DNA of 33,164 nucleotides, taken from NCBI GenBank assembly GCA_036278935.1, contig DASUKA010000013.1, forward strand, positions 1-33,164, read 5' to 3'. This document shows, one piece after another, positions 1 to 6,438 of this stretch; position 1 is the stretch's first letter; every line of letters begins with the position of its first letter. The notes beneath the pieces are model-generated. The model was given only the letters and a program-made list of their open reading frames with translations, did not search any database and was not told the origin of the DNA. Source of the DNA: DASSNR01 sp036278935. GTDB lineage: Bacteria > Gemmatimonadota > Gemmatimonadetes > Gemmatimonadales > Gemmatimonadaceae. The translations under genes and the position numbers were made by a program.

Positions 1-15
1 CGATTTGATATTTCC

Positions 16-24
16 AAGGAGCAT
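16..24 (+). repeat. left subterminal inverted repeat of the IS
   Basis: AAGGAGCAT matches the complement of 1317-1325 (AAGGAGCTT) at 8 of 9 positions. The two face each other on either side of the transposase, as expected for IS1111-group elements. Such short repeats can arise by chance; position relative to the split attC supports the call. Confidence 0.5.
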
Positions 25-65
25 GAGCTGCAGTACCGTCGGACATCCCGCTCCCTGGAGACGCT

Positions 66-1082
66 ATGCTGCACTCCGGCATCGACTTGCACAAGCGCGA
101 CCTGGTCATCAGCACGGTGGACAGCACCGGTGCGGTGGTGACGTCGGGGAAGGTGCCCGCCACGCGGGCCGCGGTCACAGCGTACTTCGCTCGGCTCGGG
201 CCCGCCCAGCGGGCGGTCGTCGAGTCGACGGCCAGCTGGTACTGGCTGGCCGACCTCCTCCGAGCCGAGGGGGTTGCGCTCACGCTCGGGCACTCCAAAT
301 ACATCAAGGCGATCAGCTACGCGAAGGTGAAGACCGACGCCGTCGATGCGGCTACCCTCGCGCAGCTGCTCCGGAGTGACCTCGTGCCCGAGGCCCATAT
401 GATCAGTTCCGAGTGGCGCGAGCCGCGCGATCTGCTGCGCCAGCGCTTGGTGCTCGTCGCCAAACGGACCCGGTGCAAGAACGCCGTGAGCGGCCTCCTC
501 ATGCAGTACAACGTCCAGACACCAGCCGCGCTTCCCCCGCTGCCGCGGCTCACGGCCGAGCTCCACGCGGAGCAAGCGGCCCTCCTGACACGACAGATCA
601 AGCGCGTCGAGCAACACCTGCACCCGCTGCTCGTGCCCACCGCCGACGTCCAGCGCCTGCTCTGGGGCCCCGGCATTGGGAAGATCGCGGCCTTCACGCT
701 CTATCTCGAGATCGATGGCATCGCGCGCTTCGGTGCGGTGCGCCCCTTTTTCTCCTACTGTCGCTTAGTACCGGGCGCGAAGAATTCGGGCGGGAAGAGC
801 CGCCACAAGCGGACGAAAGATGGGAACCGGTACCTGAAGCTCACGTTCAGCCACGCGGCGGTGCGGGCGATCCAGTATTACCCGGAGATCCGGCGCTGGT
901 ACCTCACGCGGGCTCGCCGGAAGGGGCCGATGATCGCCCGCGCGCTCGTGGCGAAGGAACTCGCGCGGATCGTCTACGCGGTGCTCTCGAAGCAAGAACC
1001 TTTCAACGGCACGTTCAAGGGGGTGCCGCTGAGTCGGACGAAGACCACGCAGTGGCCTCGCCTGGCGAGCCCGGACGTCTAA
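66..1082 (+). CDS. IS110-family (IS1111-like) transposase
   Basis: The protein has 338 residues, usual for the family. The N-terminal RuvC-like DEDD domain has its acidic residues at D7 (in GIDLHK), E53 (in VVEST), D91 and D94 (in KTDAVDAA). The C-terminal Tnp20 domain has the helix-hairpin segment GPGIGKIAAF near 201-210 and the expected nucleophilic serine at S241 in KNSGGKSRHK. Family members move through an RNA-guided (bridge RNA) recombination without terminal inverted repeats. Start ATG 66 fits the length and the GIDLHK motif at residue 5. The gene runs opposite to the integron cassettes it sits next to and appears intact. Confidence 0.93.
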   Translation: MLHSGIDLHKRDLVISTVDSTGAVVTSGKVPATRAAVTAYFARLGPAQRAVVESTASWYWLADLLRAEGVALTLGHSKYIKAISYAKVKTDAVDAATLAQLLRSDLVPEAHMISSEWREPRDLLRQRLVLVAKRTRCKNAVSGLLMQYNVQTPAALPPLPRLTAELHAEQAALLTRQIKRVEQHLHPLLVPTADVQRLLWGPGIGKIAAFTLYLEIDGIARFGAVRPFFSYCRLVPGAKNSGGKSRHKRTKDGNRYLKLTFSHAAVRAIQYYPEIRRWYLTRARRKGPMIARALVAKELARIVYAVLSKQEPFNGTFKGVPLSRTKTTQWPRLASPDV

Positions 1083-1316
1083 CTGGCACGCGTCCTGTGG
1101 GACGTGCGATCACCGCCGATTTGATTGGGCCGCCGGCGTCGTGCCGCCGAGCATCTCGGGGAGAGGGCGAGGCCCTGAACCCGTAATGGTGTATGGACGC
1201 TGCTGCAGGGCGGCGGTCCTGACGAGAGATGATCCGGCACTCGCTGCGAATGATGGAGCCGCTCCCAGGCCGAGACGCTGAGCACGCCTCGCGCTCAATC
1301 ACGCCTCCTTGCGTCG
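1083..1316 (+). ncRNA. candidate bridge RNA region of the IS
   Basis: About 230 bp between the transposase stop and the right repeat contain no convincing gene. In IS1111-group elements this 3-prime non-coding end encodes the bridge RNA. A 9-base word at the left edge (CGATTTGAT, 1-9) recurs here at 1117-1125, and ACGCCTC, part of the local attC arm, occurs at 1284-1290 and again at 1301-1307. Such donor- and target-like words would be expected in guide loops, but no fold was computed. The RNA and its limits are inference. Confidence 0.35.
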
Positions 1317-1325
1317 AAGCTCCTT
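1317..1325 (-). repeat. right subterminal inverted repeat of the IS
   Basis: AAGCTCCTT on the plus strand is the inverted partner of 16-24 with one mismatch. It lies 6 bp before the attC core GTTAGGC, so the right end of the element is probably within a few bases of 1331. Confidence 0.5.
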
Positions 1326-1331
1326 AATGGT

Positions 1332-1338
1332 GTTAGGC
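1332..1338 (-). other. attC core half-site left by the IS insertion
   Basis: GTTAGGC here reads GCCTAAC on the minus strand, an R'' core (RYYYAAC) that contains the stop codon of the DUF4279 gene, as usual for cassettes. The rest of the site does not follow; IS sequence does. Its partner core should lie left of the window. Confidence 0.65.
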
Positions 1339-1809
1339 TTCCTGCGCAGCGGATCCATCCTCCGGGTCCTCGTCTACCTGATAGATATCGAAGCCCACCC
1401 CGGCGCCCAGAGCTGCGATTCCGCTCAGGCAATCGGCGTCGATCAGCGGGCCTGTGCCCGCATAGAGGTACGTGGACTTCCAGACGACATCGAAAAATGT
1501 TTCTCCGCCCTGAGCGAAAGCCTGCAGGGCGCTCGCGTGGGGGAGCAAGCGCTCGTGAAGGTACCGAAAGTGATCGTTGATGTCCTTCGAGGTCAGCTTG
1601 CCGCGCGTTCCCAAGGCCCACCAGCCTTCTCGTTCGGGGCTCAGCAGCGTCCCGGCTCTGTTCCTGCGCTCGTCTCCGCGTCGAGCCGAGGAATCCGGCT
1701 GGAGCCCCGTCGCGGCCGTGACCGCCGCCGGATCGAGATCCGGCGCTGCCACCGAGAACGTGACGGCGACGCTGCGGATATGGGCCTCGTGGAGCGGATT
1801 GAGTGCCAT
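1333..1809 (-). CDS. DUF4279-family protein, integron cassette gene
   Basis: The protein of 158 residues resembles DUF4279: an N-terminal strand VAVTFSV, the segment DPAAVTAATGLQPD, a tryptophan-rich WWALGTRG stretch, and the C-terminal IAALGAGVGFDIYQV. The family has no known function and occurs often in integron cassettes. The ATG at 1809 is 23 bases from the upstream attC junction, and the stop TAA lies inside the next attC core, the usual cassette layout. Transcription is probably read-through from the cassette promoter. The family call is from recognition of its pattern, not a search. Confidence 0.8.
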   Translation of the reverse strand: MALNPLHEAHIRSVAVTFSVAAPDLDPAAVTAATGLQPDSSARRGDERRNRAGTLLSPEREGWWALGTRGKLTSKDINDHFRYLHERLLPHASALQAFAQGGETFFDVVWKSTYLYAGTGPLIDADCLSGIAALGAGVGFDIYQVDEDPEDGSAAQEA

Positions 1810-1831
1810 CCTTATCGCGTGGTTCGTGGAA

Positions 1832-1958
1832 GCCTAACGCGGAGTTCACCGGCGAGCGCTTGCTCACCAAGCGCAATGATGTTCGCTCCGAGAGGTGCCC
1901 GCCAGCCACTCACATGGATGATCCGCGCGCGCTCGTCCGGTGCAACGCCTCGTTAGGG
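1832..1958 (-). repeat. attC site (127 bp) of the toxin-antitoxin cassette
   Basis: On the minus strand the site runs from R'' CCCTAAC (1958-1952) to R' GTTAGGC (1838-1832). The arms pair: AGGCGTTGCACCGG on one side and GGAGTTCACCGG, read as its complement partner, on the other. One unpaired G (the extrahelical base of attC hairpins) sets the orientation. The outer cores TAACG/CGTTA pair perfectly, and the inner stem continues through CGAGCGC. Confidence 0.92.
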
Positions 1959-2312
1959 AGCCGCTCCGCGAACTTCGACGAGTGGCTCCCCGGCCTGGAG
2001 CAACGCGGCCGCGCGTGGCCACTCGCGCTGAAAGATCGCCCGCAACCGAGCGTTTGAGACATTCCCGCACGTCACCCACAGGAGTTGCGGCGGCGGCCCG
2101 TGGCGCTCGAGGAGCGTGAGGAAGTCCGCATCCTTCGCTGCCACGACCACGGTGGCCGCGCGGGCCGCCCGAAAGATTTCCGCATCCGTGGCGTGCAGGA
2201 GATCCAACTCCACCACATGCGTCGCTTCCACCCCATGCTCGCTCCGCAGCCAGCGCGCGAGCGCGGGCGGTAGCTGCGCATCGAGCCAGACCCGCAGCGG
2301 GGTCGCGGCCAC
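1953..2312 (-). CDS. DUF5615 PIN-like toxin
   Basis: The 119-residue protein matches the DUF5615 (Mut7-C-like, PIN-related) pattern: LDAQLPP with D11 near the start, D43-x-E45 in the middle (HATDAEIF), and VVAAKDADFL with D61 and D63. These acidic residues would form a metal-dependent RNase centre. It starts with GTG directly after the stop of the DUF433 gene (TAA then GTG), so the two are translationally linked. Its stop TAA lies inside the attC core, confirming the pair as one cassette. Such pairs are thought to stabilise cassette arrays. The target RNA is unknown. Confidence 0.85.
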   Translation of the reverse strand: MAATPLRVWLDAQLPPALARWLRSEHGVEATHVVELDLLHATDAEIFRAARAATVVVAAKDADFLTLLERHGPPPQLLWVTCGNVSNARLRAIFQREWPRAAALLQAGEPLVEVRGAAP

Positions 2313-2537
2313 TTATGCGGCGAGCACCGGGTGATCGAGCCGCCGCGCCGCGTACTGCAACGAGGCGGCGATGTCCTCCCGCTCGAGGTAGGGGAAGTCG
2401 GTCAGGATCTCGTCGGGCGTCTGCCCGGCGGCGAGAAGTTCCAGGATGTCGATCACCCGGATGCGCATCCCGCGAATGCAGGGGCGCCCGCCGCACTGCT
2501 CCGGGTTGAGCGTGATCCGATCGAGGAGATCAGGCAT
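2313..2537 (-). CDS. DUF433 antitoxin
   Basis: The 74-residue protein has the DUF433 core: ITLNPEQCGGRPCIRGMRI at the front, then DILELLAAGQTPDEILTDFPYLEREDIAASLQYA. The family is a VapB-like, winged-helix-type antitoxin usually encoded just ahead of DUF5615 toxins. I chose the ATG at 2537 because the protein then begins at MPDLLDRITL, the normal family start, with GGAG about 10 bases upstream; a longer frame to 2594 would add 19 residues with no family match. No promoter is obvious between this gene and the upstream attC. Confidence 0.86.
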   Translation of the reverse strand: MPDLLDRITLNPEQCGGRPCIRGMRIRVIDILELLAAGQTPDEILTDFPYLEREDIAASLQYAARRLDHPVLAA

Positions 2538-2608
2538 GGTCGGCTCCGCGTGAGGGACAGCGAATAATAGACGCCCTCCATCCCGCCCGTACAAGGGGCC
2601 CTGTGGCT

Positions 2609-2734
2609 CCCTAACGCCGAGTTCAGCAGTGGCGCACTACTGTCCAGCCTGGATGATGCACGCCTCGAGACGCACTCGCCAGGCGCTCACCTGGTCGCCC
2701 TGCAGGCGCCATCTGCTGCAACGCCTCGTTAGCG
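2609..2734 (-). repeat. attC site (126 bp)
   Basis: On the minus strand the site runs from a core CGCTAAC (2734-2728) to GTTAGGG (2615-2609). The arms AGGCGTTGCAGCAG and CGAGTTCAGCAG pair with one extra G, as in the other two sites of this array. It ends the upstream gene-less cassette (2735-3036) and starts the toxin-antitoxin cassette. Confidence 0.92.
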
Positions 2735-2993
2735 TGCCGCGAATTGCGCCGACCGGCACGGCGGTTGCCCGGCACTCCACGAGCTGCGCGAAGGGCACCA
2801 CACTGCCCAGCGCGCCCACCACTCGCTCCTGCCCGGGCGCCTGGTACTCAGACCGGCTGACCCCGGCACGGCCGCACTTGCCTCGCGCAGCCTTCATTAC
2901 CCACATAGAGGCCAGCCACCGTGCGCTGTCGGTGCGCACTCCACGAGCGCTGCTCACCGTGCACGGCAATCGCCAGCGCGCGAGGAGTCTCAC
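2637..2993 (-). CDS. hypothetical ORF of a cassette, doubtful
   Basis: This 118-codon frame starts at GTG and runs through the attC site, which is unusual because cassette genes normally end in or before the R'' core. I do not recognise it. Part of it (LASMWVMKAARGKCG through RGTLTRR) aligns with a frame of the neighbouring cassette (3165-3465, LASRCVRRAAQRKSG through RGALTRR), so the reading frame may have been coding in an ancestor. No ribosome binding site was seen. It may be a decayed gene or a non-coding cassette. Confidence 0.3.
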   Translation of the reverse strand: MRLLARWRLPCTVSSARGVRTDSARWLASMWVMKAARGKCGRAGVSRSEYQAPGQERVVGALGSVVPFAQLVECRATAVPVGAIRGTLTRRCSRWRLQGDQVSAWRVRLEACIIQAGQ

Positions 2994-3036
2994 AACATTG
3001 CTCTCGCGGGTGGGCAGGCGGAAGAAGTTCGTGTCA

Positions 3037-3164
3037 CGCTAACGCGGAGTTCAGCAGTGGGCGCTGGCCCACCACGCGCGAAGATGCTCGGGCTAGCGCG
3101 CACTCGCCAGGCGCTCAAATGTACGCCACCCAGCGCGCCCATCTACTGCAACGCCTCGTTAGCG
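3037..3164 (-). repeat. attC site (128 bp)
   Basis: On the minus strand the site runs from CGCTAAC (3164-3158) to GTTAGCG (3043-3037). The arms pair through GCGTTGCAGTAGATGGGCGC against GAGTTCAGCAGTGGGCGC with one extrahelical G and a long inner stem. It belongs to the same sequence family as 2609-2734 and 1832-1958, indicating cassettes recruited or duplicated within one lineage. Confidence 0.92.
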
Positions 3165-3465
3165 CGCCGCGCAGCCGTCCCACATGCCAGCTGCCCGCCG
3201 TGCGCTCGACGACCGGCTCGAAGGGCGCGACACCACCCAGGGCGAGGCGAGCTCGCTCCGACCCCGGCGCACCGAACTCGGATCGGCCGACCCTGGGGAG
3301 GCCGCTCTTCCTCTGCGCGGCTCGCCGTACGCACCTGGAGGCCAGCGATCCCGAGCTCTCGCTGCAACTCCACGAATCCTGATCGCTGTGCCCCACGCTC
3401 ACGAGAGTGCGACGAACTCCACAACATCGCTCTCGCACATGGGCCGGTGCTCGATGTTCGTGCCG
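3165..3465 (-). other. first integron cassette, no intact gene
   Basis: About 300 bp lie between the attI junction and the attC at 3037-3164. No convincing gene was found. Reading from the junction on the minus strand gives RGTNIEHRPMCESDVVEF before a stop, which lines up with RDTNFFRLPTRESNVVRL in the next cassette. Further on, another frame carries LASRCVRRAAQRKSG and VGRSEFGAPG, also shared. The shift between frames suggests a decayed relative of the next cassette. Confidence 0.5.
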
Positions 3466-3472
3466 CGCTAAC
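3466..3472 (-). other. attI-cassette junction core
   Basis: GCGCTAAC ending at 3472 reads GTTAGCG on the minus strand, a GTTRRRY core matching those of the array. No attC arm precedes it; instead there are 218 bp leading to the integrase remnant. This identifies the junction between attI and the first cassette. The extent of attI beyond the core is unknown. Confidence 0.65.
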
Positions 3473-3478
3473 TATGTA

Positions 3479-3507
3479 ATTATACCGCCATGATATCCTG
3501 CGAAACC
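3479..3507 (-). promoter_or_regulatory. candidate cassette promoter (Pc)
   Basis: A perfect -10 hexamer TATAAT reads on the minus strand at 3484-3479, 7 bases before the junction core and pointing into the cassettes. The -35 region is weak: GGTTTC at 3507-3502 gives a 17-base spacing. In an otherwise GC-rich stretch the TATAAT stands out. Driving cassettes from a promoter inside attI is the standard arrangement for integrons. Confidence 0.55.
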
Positions 3508-3690
3508 GCGTGAATCCCTGCAGCCTCCTGCCGCGTATGCTGCGTCGCAATCGACTGGATCGCAAGGGAAACCCTTCAGCCGCACGGTCTTACGGAATTC
3601 GTTGCTGAGCCGATTCGGGGATACGCTGCGGGTCGAGTGCCGCATAACATGCGAGGTGGCCCCAAATTGCGCCGAGCGCTCAGAACGGGC

Positions 3691-4143
3691 CTACAGCCGG
3701 TCGATCGGGCTCCGGACTGCGAGACCACCCCTGTTCAACACATGCGTGTAGCGCATGGTGGTCCGCACGTCGGTATGGCCACGCAGTGTCTGCACGGTCC
3801 GAATATCGGAGCCGGCCGCCAGCAGGCGCGTCGCGAATGCGTGCCGCAGCGACTGCGCACTGGCGCGCTTCGTCAATCCCGCCTCGAATACGGCCTGTTT
3901 GATTGCCCGCTGAATCACCGTCTCGTGCACGTGGTGGCCGCGATACACGCCTCCCGCATCCGTGAATGTCCGCGCCGCCGGAAACAGATGCCACCACGGC
4001 CGGGTCATGTCGGCAGCGGGAAGCGTACGCAGCAGCGCCTCGGATATTCCCGTCACGCGCACGTCGGCGCGCCGGCTCCGCTGGACAGCGGGTCTCGCTG
4101 GACAGCGTGTACTGATTGCCTGGCGCGCGTGGAGCTGGAGCAT
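3691..4143 (-). pseudogene. intI: integron integrase, truncated C-terminal remnant
   Basis: Only the last 110-120 residues match IntI tyrosine recombinases: WWHLFPAART, GHHVHETVIQRAIKQAVFEAGL, SLRHAFATRLLAAGSDIRTV, LRGHTDVRTTMRYTHVL and the end RSPIDRL. Retained catalytic residues are R100, H123 and Y132. The histidine that normally precedes the arginine (PHTLRH in IntI1) is Q97 here. The N-terminal DNA-binding domain and the first catalytic Arg and Lys are absent; the sequence before about residue 30 shows no family match. The next gene upstream is an unrelated permease 19 bp away. The remnant points in the same direction as the cassettes with its 3-prime end toward attI, opposite to class 1 integrons. 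It should be inactive. Confidence 0.88.
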
Positions 4144-4162
4144 CAGGCAATCGTCGCGGAGC

Positions 4163-5224
4163 TCACAACATCACCACCCCCGCCCCCACGGCGAGCACCC
4201 ACACGCCCAGGGCAAGCGCAAGCGACGTCCTGGGCTTCGCCTCTCTGGCCACGATCAGGAGCGACGGCAGATTCACGATCGGGCCGGCGAACAGGATGAC
4301 CACAGCAAGCGCCGGCGCACCGGCGGCGAACGCCACGAGCGCGATGGGCAGCTCGAAGAAGGTCGGCAAAGTGAGCGGCACGGCCACCGTCGCCGTGATC
4401 AGCACACCCACGAGGGTATTGGCCGGGGCGAGGTTCGCGTTCGCGCGCAGCACCAGGCTGGACGCGAACACCCCCACGACGATGAGCGGGATGGTGACGG
4501 CGCTGACATGCCCGAGCGACCGCGCGAAGCGCGCGAGAAACGCCCGGAGCGTGCTGGGCCCGCCGACCGCGCCGCCCGCGCCTGGCGTCGGCAGCGCCGC
4601 ACTCGACAGCACGCGGCCCGGCCCGGCCATCCGCTCCAGCAGCACGGGGAGCAGGAGGACGGCCACCACTGCGCCCACCAGCCGAGTCGAAGCCACGCCC
4701 AGTGGGAAGAGGACGAACGTCAGAATGAGCGCGGCCGGATTGAGCGCCGGCGACGCGAGCATCACGGTGAGCGCCGAGCCGAGTCGCGCGCCCGATTCGT
4801 ACACCGCGCTGAACACCGGCGTGATGCAGCAGGAGCAGAGCATGAGGGGAGCGCCGGTGCCGGCGGCCACGATCTGCCGCCGCAGCGCACCGCCGCGCGA
4901 GAGGAGCCTGGCCATCCGCTGCGGCGGTACGAAGGCGCACACCGCCGCGCCGATGAGCAGTCCATACACCAGCGCGATCCAGATGCGGGCGAAGTAGTAG
5001 CCCACCGCCGCGAGCGGCGCCGAGCGCGTGAGTCCGTCTGCCGGCCGGGTCCATGCGGCGGAGGACCATACGGCGGCGATGGTGCGCACGGAGCCGCCCC
5101 ATTTGTAATAAAAGAGACCGGCGAGGAAGAGCGCGAGGAGCGCGAGCCCCGCGGCAACCGCGCGGCGGGATTGTCGCTCATCCCCGCCGGCGGCGGCCGC
5201 CTGCAGCTCTGGTGTCAGGGTCAT
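4163..5224 (-). CDS. permease, UPF0718/ArsP-type (PF03773)
   Basis: This polytopic membrane protein of about 353 residues has the family hallmark LCSCCITPV in an early helix and a second paired motif region (LPTFFELPIALVAF) in the other half. About eight to ten hydrophobic segments are visible. The family includes ArsP, which exports organoarsenicals, and YraQ-type proteins of unknown substrate; the CSCC cysteines suggest a metal- or metalloid-related cargo. No arsR, redoxin or MerR gene is adjacent, so the substrate stays open. I chose the ATG at 5224 (MTLTPELQ) over 5266 because a GAG element lies nearby and the extra 14 residues look non-family. Confidence 0.82.
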   Translation of the reverse strand: MTLTPELQAAAAGGDERQSRRAVAAGLALLALFLAGLFYYKWGGSVRTIAAVWSSAAWTRPADGLTRSAPLAAVGYYFARIWIALVYGLLIGAAVCAFVPPQRMARLLSRGGALRRQIVAAGTGAPLMLCSCCITPVFSAVYESGARLGSALTVMLASPALNPAALILTFVLFPLGVASTRLVGAVVAVLLLPVLLERMAGPGRVLSSAALPTPGAGGAVGGPSTLRAFLARFARSLGHVSAVTIPLIVVGVFASSLVLRANANLAPANTLVGVLITATVAVPLTLPTFFELPIALVAFAAGAPALAVVILFAGPIVNLPSLLIVAREAKPRTSLALALGVWVLAVGAGVVML

Positions 5225-5359
5225 GTCATCTCGTGGTGCGTGGGTCCGATGGGGAGGCATCGCCATCGGCGAACGCCAGCCGCCTGAAGAACCCGCACTG
5301 CGGCGGCAGAGTGCCCGGCGCGCGCGCGCCTGGTGTCAGCGATTCAGGGCCACCCGCAT

Positions 5360-6106
5360 TCAGGGTTTCCTGGCGACTCGCAGGTAGAGCGGCCACTCGA
5401 TGTCGCGCTGCTCCCGGGCGTCGCCCCACGCCGCGTGCAGATCGTCCCAGACTTCGGAGAGCGGGTGACGGCCCACCCGCTCGAGGTAGCGCTGTGACCC
5501 GGACCAGCTTGCCAGAAAGCCGGCCAGCTGATCGAGCGTCCACCGGGTGCGTATCACGAAGGGTGGCGTCTCGAGCTCCGGCTGCGGAAAGGGCAGCGTG
5601 CGATAGTGTTCTCGCACGTAGTGGAAGCGCTCCGGCCAGTACGGACCCACCACATCGCGCTCGTATGTACTCACTACGCGGTCCACATCGGGCGTGATCA
5701 CGGGGAGATGGTACACCCAGGCCGCGAGCACACCGCGCGGCTTCAGCACGCGCCATACTTCACGGTGAAAGGGGTCGAAGTCGAACCAGTGGGCCGCCAC
5801 GGAGGCCGCTACGAGATCGGTGCTCGCATCCGGCAGCGTCACCGCCTCCGCCGGTTCGACGCGATATTCCACACGCTCATGGGGCTCGGCCTGCGCGATC
5901 TGCTGTGCGCTGGCGTCGGTGGCCACCACGCAATCGAAGCGCTCGCCCAGCGCGCGCGCCGCCTGGCCGTTGCCGGTGCCGCAGTCCCACGCCAGCGCGC
6001 GCCCGGGTGCCTGGGCGGCAAGGTAGTCGAACAGCGCGGCCGGCGCGCTCGGGCGGTAGCGGGCGTACGTGGCGGACAGGCGCGAGAAGTGGTCTTCAAA
6101 GGGCAT
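5360..6106 (-). CDS. class I SAM-dependent methyltransferase
   Basis: The 248-residue protein begins with FEDHFSRLSATYARYRPSAP, typical of the TMT1/UbiE-like (Methyltransf_11) group. Motif I is ALAWDCGTGNGQAARAL, binding the S-adenosylmethionine. An acidic residue ends the second strand (VVATDAS), and FDFDPFHREVWRVLKPRGVLAAWVY forms motifs post-I to III. The C-terminal half (RTRWTLDQLAGFLASWSGSQRYLE) is seen in trans-aconitate-like methyltransferases. The substrate cannot be told from sequence. It is alone between the permease and an inverted repeat, so probably monocistronic. Confidence 0.87.
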   Translation of the reverse strand: MPFEDHFSRLSATYARYRPSAPAALFDYLAAQAPGRALAWDCGTGNGQAARALGERFDCVVATDASAQQIAQAEPHERVEYRVEPAEAVTLPDASTDLVAASVAAHWFDFDPFHREVWRVLKPRGVLAAWVYHLPVITPDVDRVVSTYERDVVGPYWPERFHYVREHYRTLPFPQPELETPPFVIRTRWTLDQLAGFLASWSGSQRYLERVGRHPLSEVWDDLHAAWGDAREQRDIEWPLYLRVARKP

Positions 6107-6132
6107 CGATCCATCGAGGTTAGGGTGGGCGC

Positions 6133-6255
6133 GGCGGCAGTGGATCAGTGGGTCAGTTTATCAATGAGTCAGTTGGTCAGGAACAGCCTGCGAAGCAAGA
6201 TCGCCTGACCCGCCGAGCCCTTTCTGACCCACTGACCCACTGACCCACTGCCGCC
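6133..6255. repeat. inverted repeat of TGGGTCAG units
   Basis: A 24-base arm at 6133-6156 and its complement at 6232-6255 match at 23 of 24 positions. Each is built from 8-base TGGGTCAG-like units; extra copies (GAGTCAGTTGGTCAG, TGACCC) fill the inside. It lies between the divergent methyltransferase and sigma factor genes. It could be a bidirectional terminator, an intergenic mobile repeat of the genome, or a regulator site. Nothing else is seen in 6107-6438. Confidence 0.7.
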
Positions 6256-6438
6256 AGGCAACGCTCTACCCGGCACCGACCGCCAGGATTAGATTCTCAC
6301 TTTCCTGGTGCTGCCGGCTTCATCCGCTCTCATCAGCGTGGCCGGCCGCCGCGCCTCAGGCGCACCGTGATCTTCCGAGCGCCTCGTGCCCACGATGGCT
6401 CGTCGTGCCACGACATCCGCCCTGGCAACGAGGACGGC

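Larger units (their letters stand above)
1..1331 (+). mobile_element. IS110/IS1111-type insertion sequence inserted in an attC site
   Basis: The element carries one transposase gene (66-1082) and about 250 bp of non-coding DNA after it. Short inverted repeats lie just inside the presumed ends (AAGGAGCAT at 16-24; AAGCTCCTT, its near complement, at 1317-1325). Immediately beyond the right end is GTTAGGC (1332-1338), the core of the integron attC site that follows the DUF4279 gene, so the element appears to split that attC. Subterminal repeats and attC targeting are known for the IS1111-attC group of the IS110 family. The left end cannot be fixed because the window starts there; the other half of the attC should lie upstream of position 1. 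Confidence 0.7.

Noticed and set aside
1295..1909. 204-codon minus-strand and 215-codon plus-strand frames over the DUF4279 gene
   Set aside because: They overlap a cassette gene whose start and stop fit the attC borders, and they cross the attC site.
3962..5287. 441-codon open frame on the plus strand opposite the permease
   Set aside because: Its protein is rich in Arg, His and Glu without family features, while the minus-strand frame gives a clear CSCC-motif membrane protein. It is a shadow of high GC.
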